This document shows, piece after piece, positions 33,417-43,477 of a DNA stretch of 64,000 nt. The notes beneath the pieces are model-generated. The model did no database searches. It had not been told where the DNA came from and saw only the letters and a program-made list of their open reading frames with translations. Each line of letters opens with the position of its first letter. Position 1 is the stretch's first letter. The stretch spans positions 4,949 through 68,948 of the forward strand of contig DQFX01000041.1 of NCBI GenBank assembly GCA_003531585.1, written 5' to 3'. This DNA is from Oscillospiraceae bacterium (GTDB taxonomy: Bacteria > Bacillota > Clostridia > Oscillospirales > Ruminococcaceae). The position numbers and the translations under genes were made by a program.

Positions 33417-34823
33417 ATGGCTGATGAAGTCGGCTCTGCTGCATTGCAGTCGGGGCAAAAAATCATTGAGGTGAGCGCCGAGCTGATAAAGCTCCTCGCT
33501 CCCCTCCTTGAAAAAATGCTGAAAGAACTGTACCACAATTCCGTTGACAGCCTTAACCAAATCGGAGGCAATATTGCCGCAAGAATGGCGAAAGGTTCGG
33601 TCACGAACAACGAGCTTCTGTATGAAGCTAACAAGGCAGAATGCGGCATTTCCACGACTAGCAATATTCTTTCCTCAGACGTGAAAGCGTTTGCGGCGAA
33701 AGCAAAGGAGTACAAAATCCCCGTTGCGGTCGTGGGCAATGGAGATAAGCAGACTATCGAATTCCTCGACCGTGACAAGGGCATAGTCAATCAGATAACG
33801 CAGGAGATAATGCAGGAACGCTTGAAAGAAGCTCCGCAGAGCGTAAAGTGTTTTAACATCAGCGCCAACAACGTGACCGCTATGAAAGCCGCTTTTGAGG
33901 AACAGGGTTTAAGCTGCCAGTTCATGAAATCCGCGGACGGCAAGATAAAATGCGTCTATCCCGCAGAAAACGCTGAGCAGGTCGCCGTTGTCAAGGAAGA
34001 TTACAAGCGCGTTCACGGCGAGATTTCAGACGATCTGGATATTCGGTCAGATGATAAAGGTATCGTTATCGCCGATGATAAACTCGGGAAGTCCTTTGAA
34101 TATTCGCCCATGAATAAGGCGCAGACGATGGAATTACTTCGGGAGCAGTTCGGCTATTCTGAGGCAAAGGCAGATTTGGCGGCGAACAAAATCTGCCGCG
34201 ACCTCAAGCAGGACAAGGATAAGTTCCTCGCTCATACGGAGCAGTACGATAATCTCAATTCCCTGAAAACGAATATCCGCTACCCCAGCGACGACCTTAC
34301 CCTGCGGGATATGCGGTTTAATTCCGTCAATTTCAAGGACGGCGGCACGACACATATTTTCATTTCCAACGGAGATAAGACTGCCGCCCTCACTCCGGAG
34401 GAAATGACCGAAACAGAGATGAAGAACATCTGTACCAACCGGCTCGGAATGATGGAATATCAGGCTGAAAAGGCTGTTGCAAAGTCCCAGAAAATCGACA
34501 GGCAGGTCAAATCCAAAATCGAGGAACGCACAGTCGGCAAGGACGGAGTTTCGCAGAGCGTAGGCATTGAGAGAACCTCGCAGAACGGCTTTACACTAAC
34601 GTTCGGCGGCAAATCCAAGACTTACAATTTCAGCACGATAAATGTTGCGGATAAGATATCCAGAGATTTTAATATTCCGAAAGAAAACTCTGCACACATA
34701 ATCGACAAGGCAAAAAAGCAGAGCGTTCTCCAGAACAAAATCCAGAATTCGCTGAAAAAACAGCCTGCTTCTCCGACCGTTCCGAAGCCAAAACTCAATG
34801 AAAGCAAGGGGTTGAAACATTGA
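33417..34823 (+). CDS. PcfB/DUF3801-like conjugation protein
   Basis: This 468-aa protein begins with the DUF3801/PcfB pattern (LIKLLAPLLEKMLKELYHNSVD, KVPVAVVGN-like IPVAVVGNGD, FLDRDKGIVNQI) and continues with a long Lys/Gln-rich region containing weak repeats (EMTETEMKNICTNRLGMMEYQAEKAVAKSQ resembles MNKAQTMELLREQFGYSEAKADLAANK). PcfB-type proteins pair with the VirD4 coupling protein PcfC. That gene follows with a 4-bp overlap. AGGAGG precedes the ATG. Confidence 0.75.
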   Translation: MADEVGSAALQSGQKIIEVSAELIKLLAPLLEKMLKELYHNSVDSLNQIGGNIAARMAKGSVTNNELLYEANKAECGISTTSNILSSDVKAFAAKAKEYKIPVAVVGNGDKQTIEFLDRDKGIVNQITQEIMQERLKEAPQSVKCFNISANNVTAMKAAFEEQGLSCQFMKSADGKIKCVYPAENAEQVAVVKEDYKRVHGEISDDLDIRSDDKGIVIADDKLGKSFEYSPMNKAQTMELLREQFGYSEAKADLAANKICRDLKQDKDKFLAHTEQYDNLNSLKTNIRYPSDDLTLRDMRFNSVNFKDGGTTHIFISNGDKTAALTPEEMTETEMKNICTNRLGMMEYQAEKAVAKSQKIDRQVKSKIEERTVGKDGVSQSVGIERTSQNGFTLTFGGKSKTYNFSTINVADKISRDFNIPKENSAHIIDKAKKQSVLQNKIQNSLKKQPASPTVPKPKLNESKGLKH

Positions 34824-37018
34824 AAAAGAAGAAACCTGATATGCTGACGATTTTGCTGTATGCAATTATCATCTTTGCAGTTCTGTATGTTTCGGCGGGT
34901 CTTGGCGCGGCTATGGACTTGTCCGTGGACGATGATGGCGTGCTGGATTTCAATGTGCTTATGACGCAGTTTGAAACTGTGCTTACCTCTACCGATACGG
35001 TCGGAGCGCATTTCACGGACTTTTCATCGTACAGCTTCAAGATAACGCTCATGGTGGGTTTCGCCCTCGGCATATATGCGCTTATGAAATACACTTCCCG
35101 AAAGCGCCTGCACCGAAAGGGAGTAGAACACGGCTCGGCTCGCTGGGCGAATGAAAAGGAAGAAAAATTTCTTGCCGACAGGATGTCGGCAAGGAGCAAG
35201 CCAAAGCGCGGCAAGGACGCCGCGCAACAAAGCTTGCGGACGGCGACAAAGCCCGAAAAGAAAAAGGGGAAGAACTCACCGAAATCCCCATTTGAAACAG
35301 ACAACAATATCTTGCTCACGCAGGAAGTCCGAATGTCGCTGAACACTCGCCAGCACCGGGAAAATCTCAATGTACTGGTAATCGGCGGCTCCGGTTCCGG
35401 CAAATCCCGTTTCTACGTTAAGCCGAACATAATGCAGTTAAACACAAGTTATGTCGTAACCGATCCGAAAGGCGAACTGCTGCGCTCCTGCGGGCGTTTG
35501 CTGAAAAAAGCCGGCTACGAAATCCGTGTATTTAACTTGATAGATATGTCGCACAGCAACAATTACAATCCATTCAATTACATCTACGACAAGGACGGAA
35601 ACATCAACAAGACCTACGTCATGAAAATGGTAAATTGCCTGATGAAGAACACAAAGCAGGAAGGCGCGTCCGGCGGCGACCAGTTCTGGGACGACAGCAC
35701 AAAGGCGCTCACGCTTGCGATTGCTTTCTATCTTCTCGAAAAAAAGACGGACGAAAACGGCAATTCCCTCGACCGTAATTTCAGCACGGTAATGAAGATG
35801 ATGAGGTTAGCGGAAATCTCCGAGCAGGACGAAAACCACCGTTCCCCGCTTGATGAAATGATGGACGAGCTGAGAGGTGAAAATCCTCACAGCATGGCGG
35901 TTTCGTTCTATGCGGATTTCAAGAAAGCACCCGCTGAAACTGCAAAGTCGATACTGATTTCTGCGGCTGTGCGGTTTGCGGCGTTCAATCTTCCGGAAGT
36001 CGCAGACCTTACGCACACGGACAACATACACCTTGATACATTGGGCGATCGAAAGACCGCCCTTTTTATTATAATACCGTCCTCGGACGCTACGTTCAAC
36101 TTCCTTGCGGCAATGATGTACACGCAGCTTTTTGATACGCTTTACGATACGGCGAATTTCAAGTACGGCGGCAGGCTTCCCGTCCATGTGCGGTGTCTGC
36201 TCGACGAGTTTGCAAATGTCGGCACTATTCCGGATTTTGATAAACTGCTTGCAACAATGCGTAGCATGGAAATATCCGCAAACATCATAATTCAAAATTT
36301 GGCGCAGCTCAAAAAGATGTACGACAAATCATGGGAGATACTCACGGGTAACTGCGACAGCCTGCTGTTCCTCGGCGGGCAGGAAGCAAGCACACTTGAA
36401 GCGATATCGAAATCGCTTGGCAAGGAAACGATAGATGTGGTTTCACAGAACCGCACACGAAGCCACAAATCTCCGTCAACCTCGGAGAATAACAGCATTT
36501 TGGGTAGAGAACTTATGACGACGGACGAACTCAAGGTAATGAAACCGAACGAGTGCGTACTGATCGTCCGTGCGCTCTACCCTTTTTTCTGTCACAAATT
36601 CGATATTGAAAAGCACCAGAATTACAAGTACCTGGAGGACAGCAACAAGAACTATGCCTATCTCATCGACGATTTGCACACCGAAAAAGCTCCGGATATG
36701 ACCGAAATTTATTCGGAAACCGTGGAGCCGAAACTTGTTGCCCAGCCTGCCGATGATGAAAAGGACATTTCAGATATAGACGTTCCCGACGAGGAGGATA
36801 ACATGACAAACCTTGACGAAGAATTTGACACAAAGGAAATCGCCGCTGCTCTGAAACAGCATGAGGAACAGACCGCCGGCGAAGAAATGTTCAACGAAAA
36901 CGAGGAGCTGGATTTCTCCGATGAACCCGTTCCCGAAAACCTTATGCCTATGGATTTATCCACGCCAAAGGTCATAGGGGAAGCGGATTTCAGAGAAATC
37001 GTGGACAGCCCGTTTTGA
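34820..37018 (+). CDS. VirD4/TraG (PcfC-like) type IV coupling protein
   Basis: This 732-aa ATPase links the relaxosome to the conjugation channel at the membrane. Two N-terminal membrane segments (about 8-28 and 75-92) precede the ATPase core, with Walker A GGSGSGKSRF (about 190) and Walker B CLLDEFANVGTIPDF (about 457). The acidic C-terminal tail is a likely docking site. It starts with TTG, overlapping the PcfB stop by 4 bp, with AAGGGG 8 nt upstream. Confidence 0.93.
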   Translation: MKKKKPDMLTILLYAIIIFAVLYVSAGLGAAMDLSVDDDGVLDFNVLMTQFETVLTSTDTVGAHFTDFSSYSFKITLMVGFALGIYALMKYTSRKRLHRKGVEHGSARWANEKEEKFLADRMSARSKPKRGKDAAQQSLRTATKPEKKKGKNSPKSPFETDNNILLTQEVRMSLNTRQHRENLNVLVIGGSGSGKSRFYVKPNIMQLNTSYVVTDPKGELLRSCGRLLKKAGYEIRVFNLIDMSHSNNYNPFNYIYDKDGNINKTYVMKMVNCLMKNTKQEGASGGDQFWDDSTKALTLAIAFYLLEKKTDENGNSLDRNFSTVMKMMRLAEISEQDENHRSPLDEMMDELRGENPHSMAVSFYADFKKAPAETAKSILISAAVRFAAFNLPEVADLTHTDNIHLDTLGDRKTALFIIIPSSDATFNFLAAMMYTQLFDTLYDTANFKYGGRLPVHVRCLLDEFANVGTIPDFDKLLATMRSMEISANIIIQNLAQLKKMYDKSWEILTGNCDSLLFLGGQEASTLEAISKSLGKETIDVVSQNRTRSHKSPSTSENNSILGRELMTTDELKVMKPNECVLIVRALYPFFCHKFDIEKHQNYKYLEDSNKNYAYLIDDLHTEKAPDMTEIYSETVEPKLVAQPADDEKDISDIDVPDEEDNMTNLDEEFDTKEIAAALKQHEEQTAGEEMFNENEELDFSDEPVPENLMPMDLSTPKVIGEADFREIVDSPF

Positions 37019-37074
37019 TCCGGTTACTGCCGCATTTGCGGTTGTACATATATTTTTTCAAGGAGGGTTTTCTT

Positions 37075-37473
37075 ATGGAAAACACAATCACTACCACCGC
37101 TGCACAGGGTGCAGCAAAGCGCAACAACCCCATTAAGCACTTCATTTCTGCTCTGAACGCAAAGCGCAGGAAGGCTGTGCTTTCACTCACCACAATGGTG
37201 ACGATGGCGATGGCGTCCTCTGTATCCGCTTTCGCAGAGGGCGGCGAGGGCGTTGCCGACGGCGAGGCGGCTTTCAACAGCGTTATCGGTTTCTTCGCGA
37301 CGTGGATCGGACGTATCGGTCTGGTAGTCGCCTTTGTCGGCGGCATTATGTTCGCCCTCGCGATCAAGAACGACGACGCGGAAGCAAAGACCCGCGGACT
37401 TATGACGCTGGCGTCGGGCTTTGTGGTGTTCGCGCTCACGCTTTCGCTTGACCTGTTCGGAATCACCGGGTAA
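37075..37473 (+). CDS. Maff2-like small membrane protein (pilin-like)
   Basis: This 132-aa protein has a Lys/Arg-rich N-terminus, a hydrophobic signal-like segment ending in ASSVSAFAEGG and two further membrane helices (IGRIGLVVAFVGGIMFALAI and a second at the end). It matches the Maff2 family that sits between the coupling protein and VirB6 in Tn1549-type ICEs, and has VirB2-pilin-like topology. AAGGAGGG precedes the ATG at 37075. Confidence 0.8.
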   Translation: MENTITTTAAQGAAKRNNPIKHFISALNAKRRKAVLSLTTMVTMAMASSVSAFAEGGEGVADGEAAFNSVIGFFATWIGRIGLVVAFVGGIMFALAIKNDDAEAKTRGLMTLASGFVVFALTLSLDLFGITG

Positions 37474-37554
37474 ACAAGCGAAAAACAGACGGAACAGCGG
37501 CAGGCGGCTTGTTTGCCGCTGTATTTCCGTATGAAGAAACGAGGTGAATTAATT

Positions 37555-38418
37555 ATGTGGGGATATGGACAATGCCTTGATACTATCAAGGGTATTGTGA
37601 TGGAACTTAACAGCTTGTTCTCAATGCTGATAGAGCTGCTGACGAACGACAGCCTTCTGCAATCTGCCACAAACACAGTTCCGGATTTGGTATCCGCTAT
37701 AAAGGCTACATCGCTCACATTGTGCGTGATGTTCTTTCTTATAGATTTCTTCACGAAAACGCTGCATTTTCAGTGGGTGACATGGGAAAACGTCATGATG
37801 CTGTTCTTGAAAATGGTCGCTGCAAAGGTCTGCGTGGATAATTCCGAGTTCTTTACGACGGTGATTTACAACGGCTTTAACAGCTTTGTGAATGAAATCA
37901 GTAGCACCATAACGCAGTATTCTTTCATCGACACAAGCGACTGGCAGGTCGCAGCCCAGTATTTCGTATCTTCTTCGCAGGCGTCGCAAATCATCAACAA
38001 TACGGACGCGGGATTTCTCAACTTCCAACCGCTGATACTTAATATGCAGATTTCCATACAGGGGCTTATCATGAAAATCATTATGATTATAGCCAATGTT
38101 GTGGTAATCGCCCGACTGTTTGAGCTGACGGTCTACACGATGATCGCGCCCGTTCCGCTGTCAACGTTCGCCTGCGACGGTTTATCAGATATCGGCAAGG
38201 GATTTCTGAAATCCTACGCCGCAGTAACGCTGCAATCAATAGTTCTTGCGATAATGTTCATCGCCTACGCCGCCGTGAACAATGCGCTCATAGCCGGTCG
38301 CATAGGCAGCTATAACCTTGCCCTTGACGGAATAATGGGACTGATAACAACGCTGACGCTTGGTATCGGAGTAATGAGTTCCGGCGCATGGGCAAAGCGG
38401 ATAGTCGGCTCATCGTGA
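37555..38418 (+). CDS. VirB6/TrbL-like membrane channel protein
   Basis: This 287-aa polytopic membrane protein has about six hydrophobic segments (LTLCVMFFLIDFF, IMKIIMIIANVVVIARLFELTVYTMIAPVPLSTFAC, then TLQSIVLAIMFIAYAAV and a final one). The central pattern is typical of the TrbL/VirB6-like component of Firmicutes ICEs. The ATG follows GAGGTGAATTAATT. It lies between the Maff2-like and PrgI genes. Confidence 0.8.
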   Translation: MWGYGQCLDTIKGIVMELNSLFSMLIELLTNDSLLQSATNTVPDLVSAIKATSLTLCVMFFLIDFFTKTLHFQWVTWENVMMLFLKMVAAKVCVDNSEFFTTVIYNGFNSFVNEISSTITQYSFIDTSDWQVAAQYFVSSSQASQIINNTDAGFLNFQPLILNMQISIQGLIMKIIMIIANVVVIARLFELTVYTMIAPVPLSTFACDGLSDIGKGFLKSYAAVTLQSIVLAIMFIAYAAVNNALIAGRIGSYNLALDGIMGLITTLTLGIGVMSSGAWAKRIVGSS

Positions 38419-38431
38419 GGAGGAAGATAAT

Positions 38432-38830
38432 TTGATAGAAATAAAGATACCAAAAGAAATCACCGAATACAAGGAGAAAATTCTGTTCGGGCTGACGATA
38501 AGGCAGTGCGTATGCGCTGTGGCGGCTCTCGCCGTCTGCGTTCCGCTGTACATCTTTGGAAAGGACTTTCTCGGAGATGATGTTGTCGGCTGGCTGGTTA
38601 TCATGATAGCCGTGCCGATATTCGCGTTTGGCTTTTTCAGATACGACGGTATGCCGTTTGAGAAATTTCTGGCTTTGCTGTACAGACAGAAATGGGTTGA
38701 GCCGCAGAAACGCAAGTATGAGGAACTTCCCGTTTTCTGGAGCTGCCGCAATGAAATATCCGAGGACGAGATAGCTCATCAAATCGCAGAGCAGACAAAT
38801 AAAATCCGAAAGGAGAGAAAGAAGAAATGA
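38432..38830 (+). CDS. PrgI-family conjugation protein
   Basis: This 132-aa protein with two adjacent membrane helices (about 30-70) begins MIEIKIPKEITEYKEKILFGLTIRQ, the PrgI-family signature, and ends in a charged tail. PrgI is the VirB3-like partner of VirB4. The start codon is TTG with AGGAGG 8 nt upstream. Its stop overlaps the VirB4 start as ATGA. Confidence 0.85.
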   Translation: MIEIKIPKEITEYKEKILFGLTIRQCVCAVAALAVCVPLYIFGKDFLGDDVVGWLVIMIAVPIFAFGFFRYDGMPFEKFLALLYRQKWVEPQKRKYEELPVFWSCRNEISEDEIAHQIAEQTNKIRKERKKK

Positions 38831-41220
38831 GTATGTTTTCTTCAAAGACCGGCACTACCGAAAGTTCCGCAAAGGACTTGGACAGGGTGCGCCTTGCAAA
38901 GCAGAAAAAGCCTAAAAAGACAAAGGAAAAGGCTGTCCGTAAGGTCGCCAGAACTGTGCAGGACACGATCCCTTATGAACACGTTCACGGGAAGTACAAT
39001 TTTGAGGTAGAGAAGAACCGCTATTCCGTCACTTATTCTTTTTCAGATGTGACCTACGACGCTGCGGACGCAGCCGAGCAGGAGCGTATTTTTCTCGCAT
39101 ACGGCGACCTGCTCAACAGCTTTGATACCTCTGACGATATCCAGATAACGCTCCACAACAACGTTATCAATCAGAAAGAGTTTTCAAGTCAGATACTTCT
39201 GAAGCACGCCGGCGACGGCTTTGACGAATACCGCGACGAGTACAACGAAATGCTTTTGGATAAAATGCAGCAGGGTCAGAACGGCATTACCACAAAGAAG
39301 TATTTCACGGTGACAGTCACGGCGGCTACTCTGGAACTGGCGCAGCAGAAACTCGCCGCAAAGGAATTGTATATGCGGAGCTGCTTTCAGAAAATCGGCA
39401 GCAACATCGAAAAATTGAAAGCCAACGAGCGTATCCGCATTATTGCAGAAATTTTCCGCGGCGTTAATCAGGAGATACGCCCGATAAGCAGTTCGGAGTT
39501 CCTGCGCGGCGCGGAAAAATCGCTGTGCTGCCCCGATTACTTTGAGTTCAAGAAAGACTATTTCATGTACAACGACAAATTCGCGCGAATGGTCTATCTG
39601 AAACATCTGCCGTCCTCGCTGGTGGACGATATGCTGAAAGACCTCTGCGAAACCTCGCTGCCGATAGTGGTAACGGTGAACATCGCCCCTGTTGAGCCGA
39701 GCGAAGCTATAAAGGTCGTAAAGCGGCAGCTCACCGCAATGCGCTCCAACAAAATGCAGAAAGAGAAAAAGGCGTCGCAGCACGGCGTTTACTCTGACGT
39801 GATTTCGGACGACCTGAAACAGTCCCTTGCGGAAGCCGAAGAACTGCTGAACGATTTGCAGAGCAAAAATCAGAAGATGTTCCTGCTGAATCTGGTGGTA
39901 ATGGTGACGGGAACCAGCTTTGACGAACTGGATAACAACACGGATAAAATCGAAGCCGTGTTCCGTAAGCACGTCTGCACTACCTCCAGAGCCAACTTTC
40001 AGCAGGAGGACGCAATGGCAAGCTGTCTGCCGCTGGGAAACTGCCGCTTAAAGGTGCGCCGCACTCTCACAACGGAGAGCGCCTGCGTATTCATGCCGTT
40101 TAATTCAAAGGAGCTGTCGCAGAAAGGCGGCGTTTACTACGGATTGAATCAGACAACCAACAACCTGATCATCTTCAACCGTGCAAGTCTTATAAACGCC
40201 AACGGATTTATTCTCGGCTGCCCCGGCTCCGGCAAGTCGTTCAGCGCAAAGCGGGAAATGGTGAATGTGTTCCTTGCGACCGATGATGAAATAATAATCG
40301 TGGATCCGGAACGTGAATACACGAATCTCGTCAGAGCGCTCGGCGGCGAACTTCTCTACATCTCCGAAAGCAGCGATACACACCTTAACCCGCTTGAAAT
40401 CTCGCTCGAGGAATACAACAAGGGCGAAGATGTCGTAAGCTCAAAATACGACTTTTTCCTGTCGTTCTTTGAAACCATCATGGGAAAACAGGGCATTTCT
40501 CCCGAACAGAAAACTATCATCGACAACTGTCTGCATGAGGTCTACCGTGATTTCCTGCTCGGCAAAACAACGGAAATGCCTACGCTCAAGGATTATTACG
40601 ATATTCTGTCAAAGCAGACCTCGGAGGAAGCAAAGCCGCTGTATATGTCGCTTGAACTGTATGTAAACGGCTCCATGAAAACATTTTCCTACCCGTCCAA
40701 CGTGGACGTCAATAACCGTGTTGTCGTGTACGACATAAAGGATCTGGGCAAGCAGCTAAAACCCCTCGGCATGATGGTAGTGCTTGAAAACCTTTGGGAC
40801 AAAATCGTCCGCAACCGTGAGCGCGGTATCCGCACCCGCATTTACATAGACGAGATTTATCTTCTTTTCAGAAATGAAGAAAGCGCCAACTTCCTGTTTG
40901 AGCTGTACAAGCGCGCAAGAAAATGGGGCGGCATTCCGACCGGAATTACGCAGAACGTCGAGGATTTGTTGAAATCCGATACGGGGCGCTCCATGCTTTC
41001 AAATTCGGAGTTTATTCTCATGCTCAATCAGGCGGCGAGCGACCGTGACAAGCTGTCGCATCTTCTGAAAATACCCGAGAACATGATGAGTTTCGTTACC
41101 GGAGCGCCGGCAGGCTCCGGTCTGATTTACTGCGGACTTAACGGCTCTCTGCCTTTCAAGGACGATTTTCCTACGGATACAAAGCTGTATAAGCTTATGA
41201 CTACGAAATTCGGTGAGTAA
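38827..41220 (+). CDS. VirB4/TraE-type conjugation ATPase
   Basis: This 797-aa ATPase powers the type IV secretion channel. The N-terminal part (about 1-380) is the VirB4 CagE-like domain. The AAA core has Walker A GCPGSGKSFSAKREM (about 461), Walker B TRIYIDEIYLLF (about 672) and a conserved TGITQNVEDLL. It overlaps PrgI by 4 bp; its TAA overlaps a possible ATG of the next gene. Confidence 0.93.
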   Translation: MSMFSSKTGTTESSAKDLDRVRLAKQKKPKKTKEKAVRKVARTVQDTIPYEHVHGKYNFEVEKNRYSVTYSFSDVTYDAADAAEQERIFLAYGDLLNSFDTSDDIQITLHNNVINQKEFSSQILLKHAGDGFDEYRDEYNEMLLDKMQQGQNGITTKKYFTVTVTAATLELAQQKLAAKELYMRSCFQKIGSNIEKLKANERIRIIAEIFRGVNQEIRPISSSEFLRGAEKSLCCPDYFEFKKDYFMYNDKFARMVYLKHLPSSLVDDMLKDLCETSLPIVVTVNIAPVEPSEAIKVVKRQLTAMRSNKMQKEKKASQHGVYSDVISDDLKQSLAEAEELLNDLQSKNQKMFLLNLVVMVTGTSFDELDNNTDKIEAVFRKHVCTTSRANFQQEDAMASCLPLGNCRLKVRRTLTTESACVFMPFNSKELSQKGGVYYGLNQTTNNLIIFNRASLINANGFILGCPGSGKSFSAKREMVNVFLATDDEIIIVDPEREYTNLVRALGGELLYISESSDTHLNPLEISLEEYNKGEDVVSSKYDFFLSFFETIMGKQGISPEQKTIIDNCLHEVYRDFLLGKTTEMPTLKDYYDILSKQTSEEAKPLYMSLELYVNGSMKTFSYPSNVDVNNRVVVYDIKDLGKQLKPLGMMVVLENLWDKIVRNRERGIRTRIYIDEIYLLFRNEESANFLFELYKRARKWGGIPTGITQNVEDLLKSDTGRSMLSNSEFILMLNQAASDRDKLSHLLKIPENMMSFVTGAPAGSGLIYCGLNGSLPFKDDFPTDTKLYKLMTTKFGE

Positions 41221-41249
41221 TGGTCAGAGATAGTATAGGGGTGATATAT

Positions 41250-43214
41250 TTGAAAATCATTACCGAAAAAGGCGGCGTAAAAGCTCGTTCCGTGAACGAC
41301 CGTTCAATCGAACACAGCATATCTCAGAAAACGGAACTTTCTAAGAAGAACGAAAAGGCGCTTTCGGGCAAAACTGAAAGAACAGTACGCCGTTCTGAAA
41401 AAGATGAGCTTATGCCGCACCACAGTGGATCGGCGTCAACCGAACAGCGGCAGTTTGTCGAACGCAAGGAACACGCCAGCGGCAAAGCTGCTGACCGTAA
41501 AATCCCGCTTTCAAAATCTGCAACATCAGTTGGCGTTCCAAGAACCGAAATTAAAACTTCCGGTTCTTCTGAGAAAATAACACCCATTCCGTTCCGACCG
41601 CCGAAGCAGTACAAGTTGTCACCTCACCAGCCGAAAAACAAGAAATACAAAGTCCTGAAAAACGGCACGGTTGCTAACGGAACGCTCACCAAGCGGAAAG
41701 AGCGTGTGATTTACAGCCAGCAGCAGAACAAAAAGCTGCGGAAAATAAAGCGGAAAAAGATTGATAAATCCCGTCTGAAACTGCTCAAATCCTTTAACAG
41801 ACAGCAGAAAAAGATTTTCCGCAAAAAAGCCGAGCTTATCTCCATTGCCATGGGCGGTGTTACTCCGGCAAAGGTGGATATTACAAAATACCGCAGACTT
41901 TCCTCCGCAGCGAAAACTGCCGCTAACATTGCAGCAAAACCTGCGGAGGTGCTGAAAAAGGGCTTTGTGGCTCAGGCTGAAAAATCCGACGATAACGGCG
42001 TTAAAGCCGCGAAACTCGGCGTTCAGATATACGACCACGGCGCCAGCGGAGTTAAAACCGCCGCAAATGCCGGAGTGAAAACAGCCAAGAACGGCTATAA
42101 AATCACCAAGAGGGTTTACCGGAAAATCCACAAGCCCACCTCTGCGGAATTACGGCGAAAGCTGCGGAAACGTGTAAATCACAACATCGCGGCAGAAGCC
42201 AAATTCCTCGCCAAGCGAGCCGTGAAGAAAGGCGCTGCCAAAGCCGGAAAGGCTGCTGCTCAAACCGCCAAGACAGCCGCCAAAGCTGCGCAGAAAGCAA
42301 CACAGGCGGCAGGCAAAGCGATCGCCGGGGCGGTATCTAAGATAGCGTCGTTTATTTCGTCAACAATGCCGTACAGCCTTATCGTTATCGGCGTGATACT
42401 GATAGTGCTGGTTATCTGTTTGTGCTTTGCCGAAATGATAGGCGGCGCAGGCGGTTCTGTCGCCGGCGGCGGTGCATGGCTTGTCGATGATAACAGTAAT
42501 CAGACCCCCGAACAAATTTACGAGGGCTATAAGGAATTCGTCGAACAGGCAAAGGACGTCATGGAAAAACAGGCGAAAGACGCTCTGAAAGACACGGTGA
42601 CGGGATTTTGCGACGGAGATACTACTGCTCCCCGAAAAATAATCCAGTACATCGACAAGAGCCACAACAACACTTTCTACCCCGCCAAAGGCGCTGACAG
42701 GACTATAAATTCGTGGATAGACGCTTTCGGTACAGACGATTACGCAGATTATATGTCCCTGCTTTTCGTACTTATGACGAGGGAGAAACAGCAGGCTGAC
42801 GGAGTTTCAGACGGCGAAATATACGACTTTGATTTCAAACGCGAGGATTTCGAGGAGTTCATGAAAACCGTCAATCAGAATTACTGCCGCTGGGGAGATA
42901 CGTTTGTCTACAAGACAGCAGTCGAAACCTCGCCCGTTGCTTGCCCCGGCGAGAACTGCAAGACGAAATACAAATCCGACCGCTGTGCCTATTACACGGA
43001 CGATGACGGTCACAAGCACTATTATTGCAAAGGACACCCGTACTGCCCTATCAATCACACCAAACTGACCGTAAAGTTTTATACGGTCAAGGATTATTAC
43101 AACGAAGATTATTCCGAAATCTACGATTTCACGGATAACGAAAAGGCAAGGTATCAGGCGTCAAAGGCGATAATACAGAGTATGCTTGATTATTGGGAGG
43201 GTGGTATCAATTAA
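41250..43214 (+). CDS. Large membrane-anchored ICE protein (CD1108-like)
   Basis: The N-terminal 200 residues are very basic and low in complexity. An Ala/Lys-rich stretch (AAQTAKTAAKAAQKATQAAGKA) leads to one strong membrane helix (SLIVIGVILIVLVICLCFAEMI, about 375-396) and an exported C-terminal domain. The latter includes a Cys/His-rich segment (about 563-605) that may bind zinc. Proteins at this position in Tn1549-type ICEs often end in a muramidase or NlpC/P60 domain; none is visible here. TTG at 41250 is preferred because AGGGGTGATA precedes it; an ATG at 41220 overlaps the VirB4 stop. Confidence 0.65.
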   Translation: MKIITEKGGVKARSVNDRSIEHSISQKTELSKKNEKALSGKTERTVRRSEKDELMPHHSGSASTEQRQFVERKEHASGKAADRKIPLSKSATSVGVPRTEIKTSGSSEKITPIPFRPPKQYKLSPHQPKNKKYKVLKNGTVANGTLTKRKERVIYSQQQNKKLRKIKRKKIDKSRLKLLKSFNRQQKKIFRKKAELISIAMGGVTPAKVDITKYRRLSSAAKTAANIAAKPAEVLKKGFVAQAEKSDDNGVKAAKLGVQIYDHGASGVKTAANAGVKTAKNGYKITKRVYRKIHKPTSAELRRKLRKRVNHNIAAEAKFLAKRAVKKGAAKAGKAAAQTAKTAAKAAQKATQAAGKAIAGAVSKIASFISSTMPYSLIVIGVILIVLVICLCFAEMIGGAGGSVAGGGAWLVDDNSNQTPEQIYEGYKEFVEQAKDVMEKQAKDALKDTVTGFCDGDTTAPRKIIQYIDKSHNNTFYPAKGADRTINSWIDAFGTDDYADYMSLLFVLMTREKQQADGVSDGEIYDFDFKREDFEEFMKTVNQNYCRWGDTFVYKTAVETSPVACPGENCKTKYKSDRCAYYTDDDGHKHYYCKGHPYCPINHTKLTVKFYTVKDYYNEDYSEIYDFTDNEKARYQASKAIIQSMLDYWEGGIN

Positions 43215-43476
43215 GAAACTGTACAATTCATTTATGGGCAAAAGTGTTAAACAGCGCATATTCATCTGCATTATTGCGGTCGTGCTGCTGACGTTTTTGT
43301 TCTTTATCATAAAGGCGAATATCTTTGATATGCCACCTGATACGGCAGAGGGAGCCGAACCGGCTGACCGTCCGCAGTTCCATATAAGTCTTGTTGACAT
43401 AGGACTGCTCACCGCCGTGACAGGCGCATACATCATTCACAAAATCCGCGAAAAACGGAAGCAAAGGAGATTGTAG
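43201..43476 (+). CDS. Small two-helix membrane protein
   Basis: The product has two hydrophobic segments (IFICIIAVVLLTFLFFIIKA and IGLLTAVTGAYIIH) and a basic C-terminus, resembling small membrane proteins between VirB4 and DUF4315 in related elements. The start is uncertain. GTG 43201 directly abuts GGGAGG. An ATT at 43210 has ideal 9-nt spacing and overlaps the previous stop as ATTAA. An ATG at 43234 has no ribosome site. Confidence 0.55.
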   Translation: MVSIKKLYNSFMGKSVKQRIFICIIAVVLLTFLFFIIKANIFDMPPDTAEGAEPADRPQFHISLVDIGLLTAVTGAYIIHKIREKRKQRRL

Positions 43477-43477
43477 C

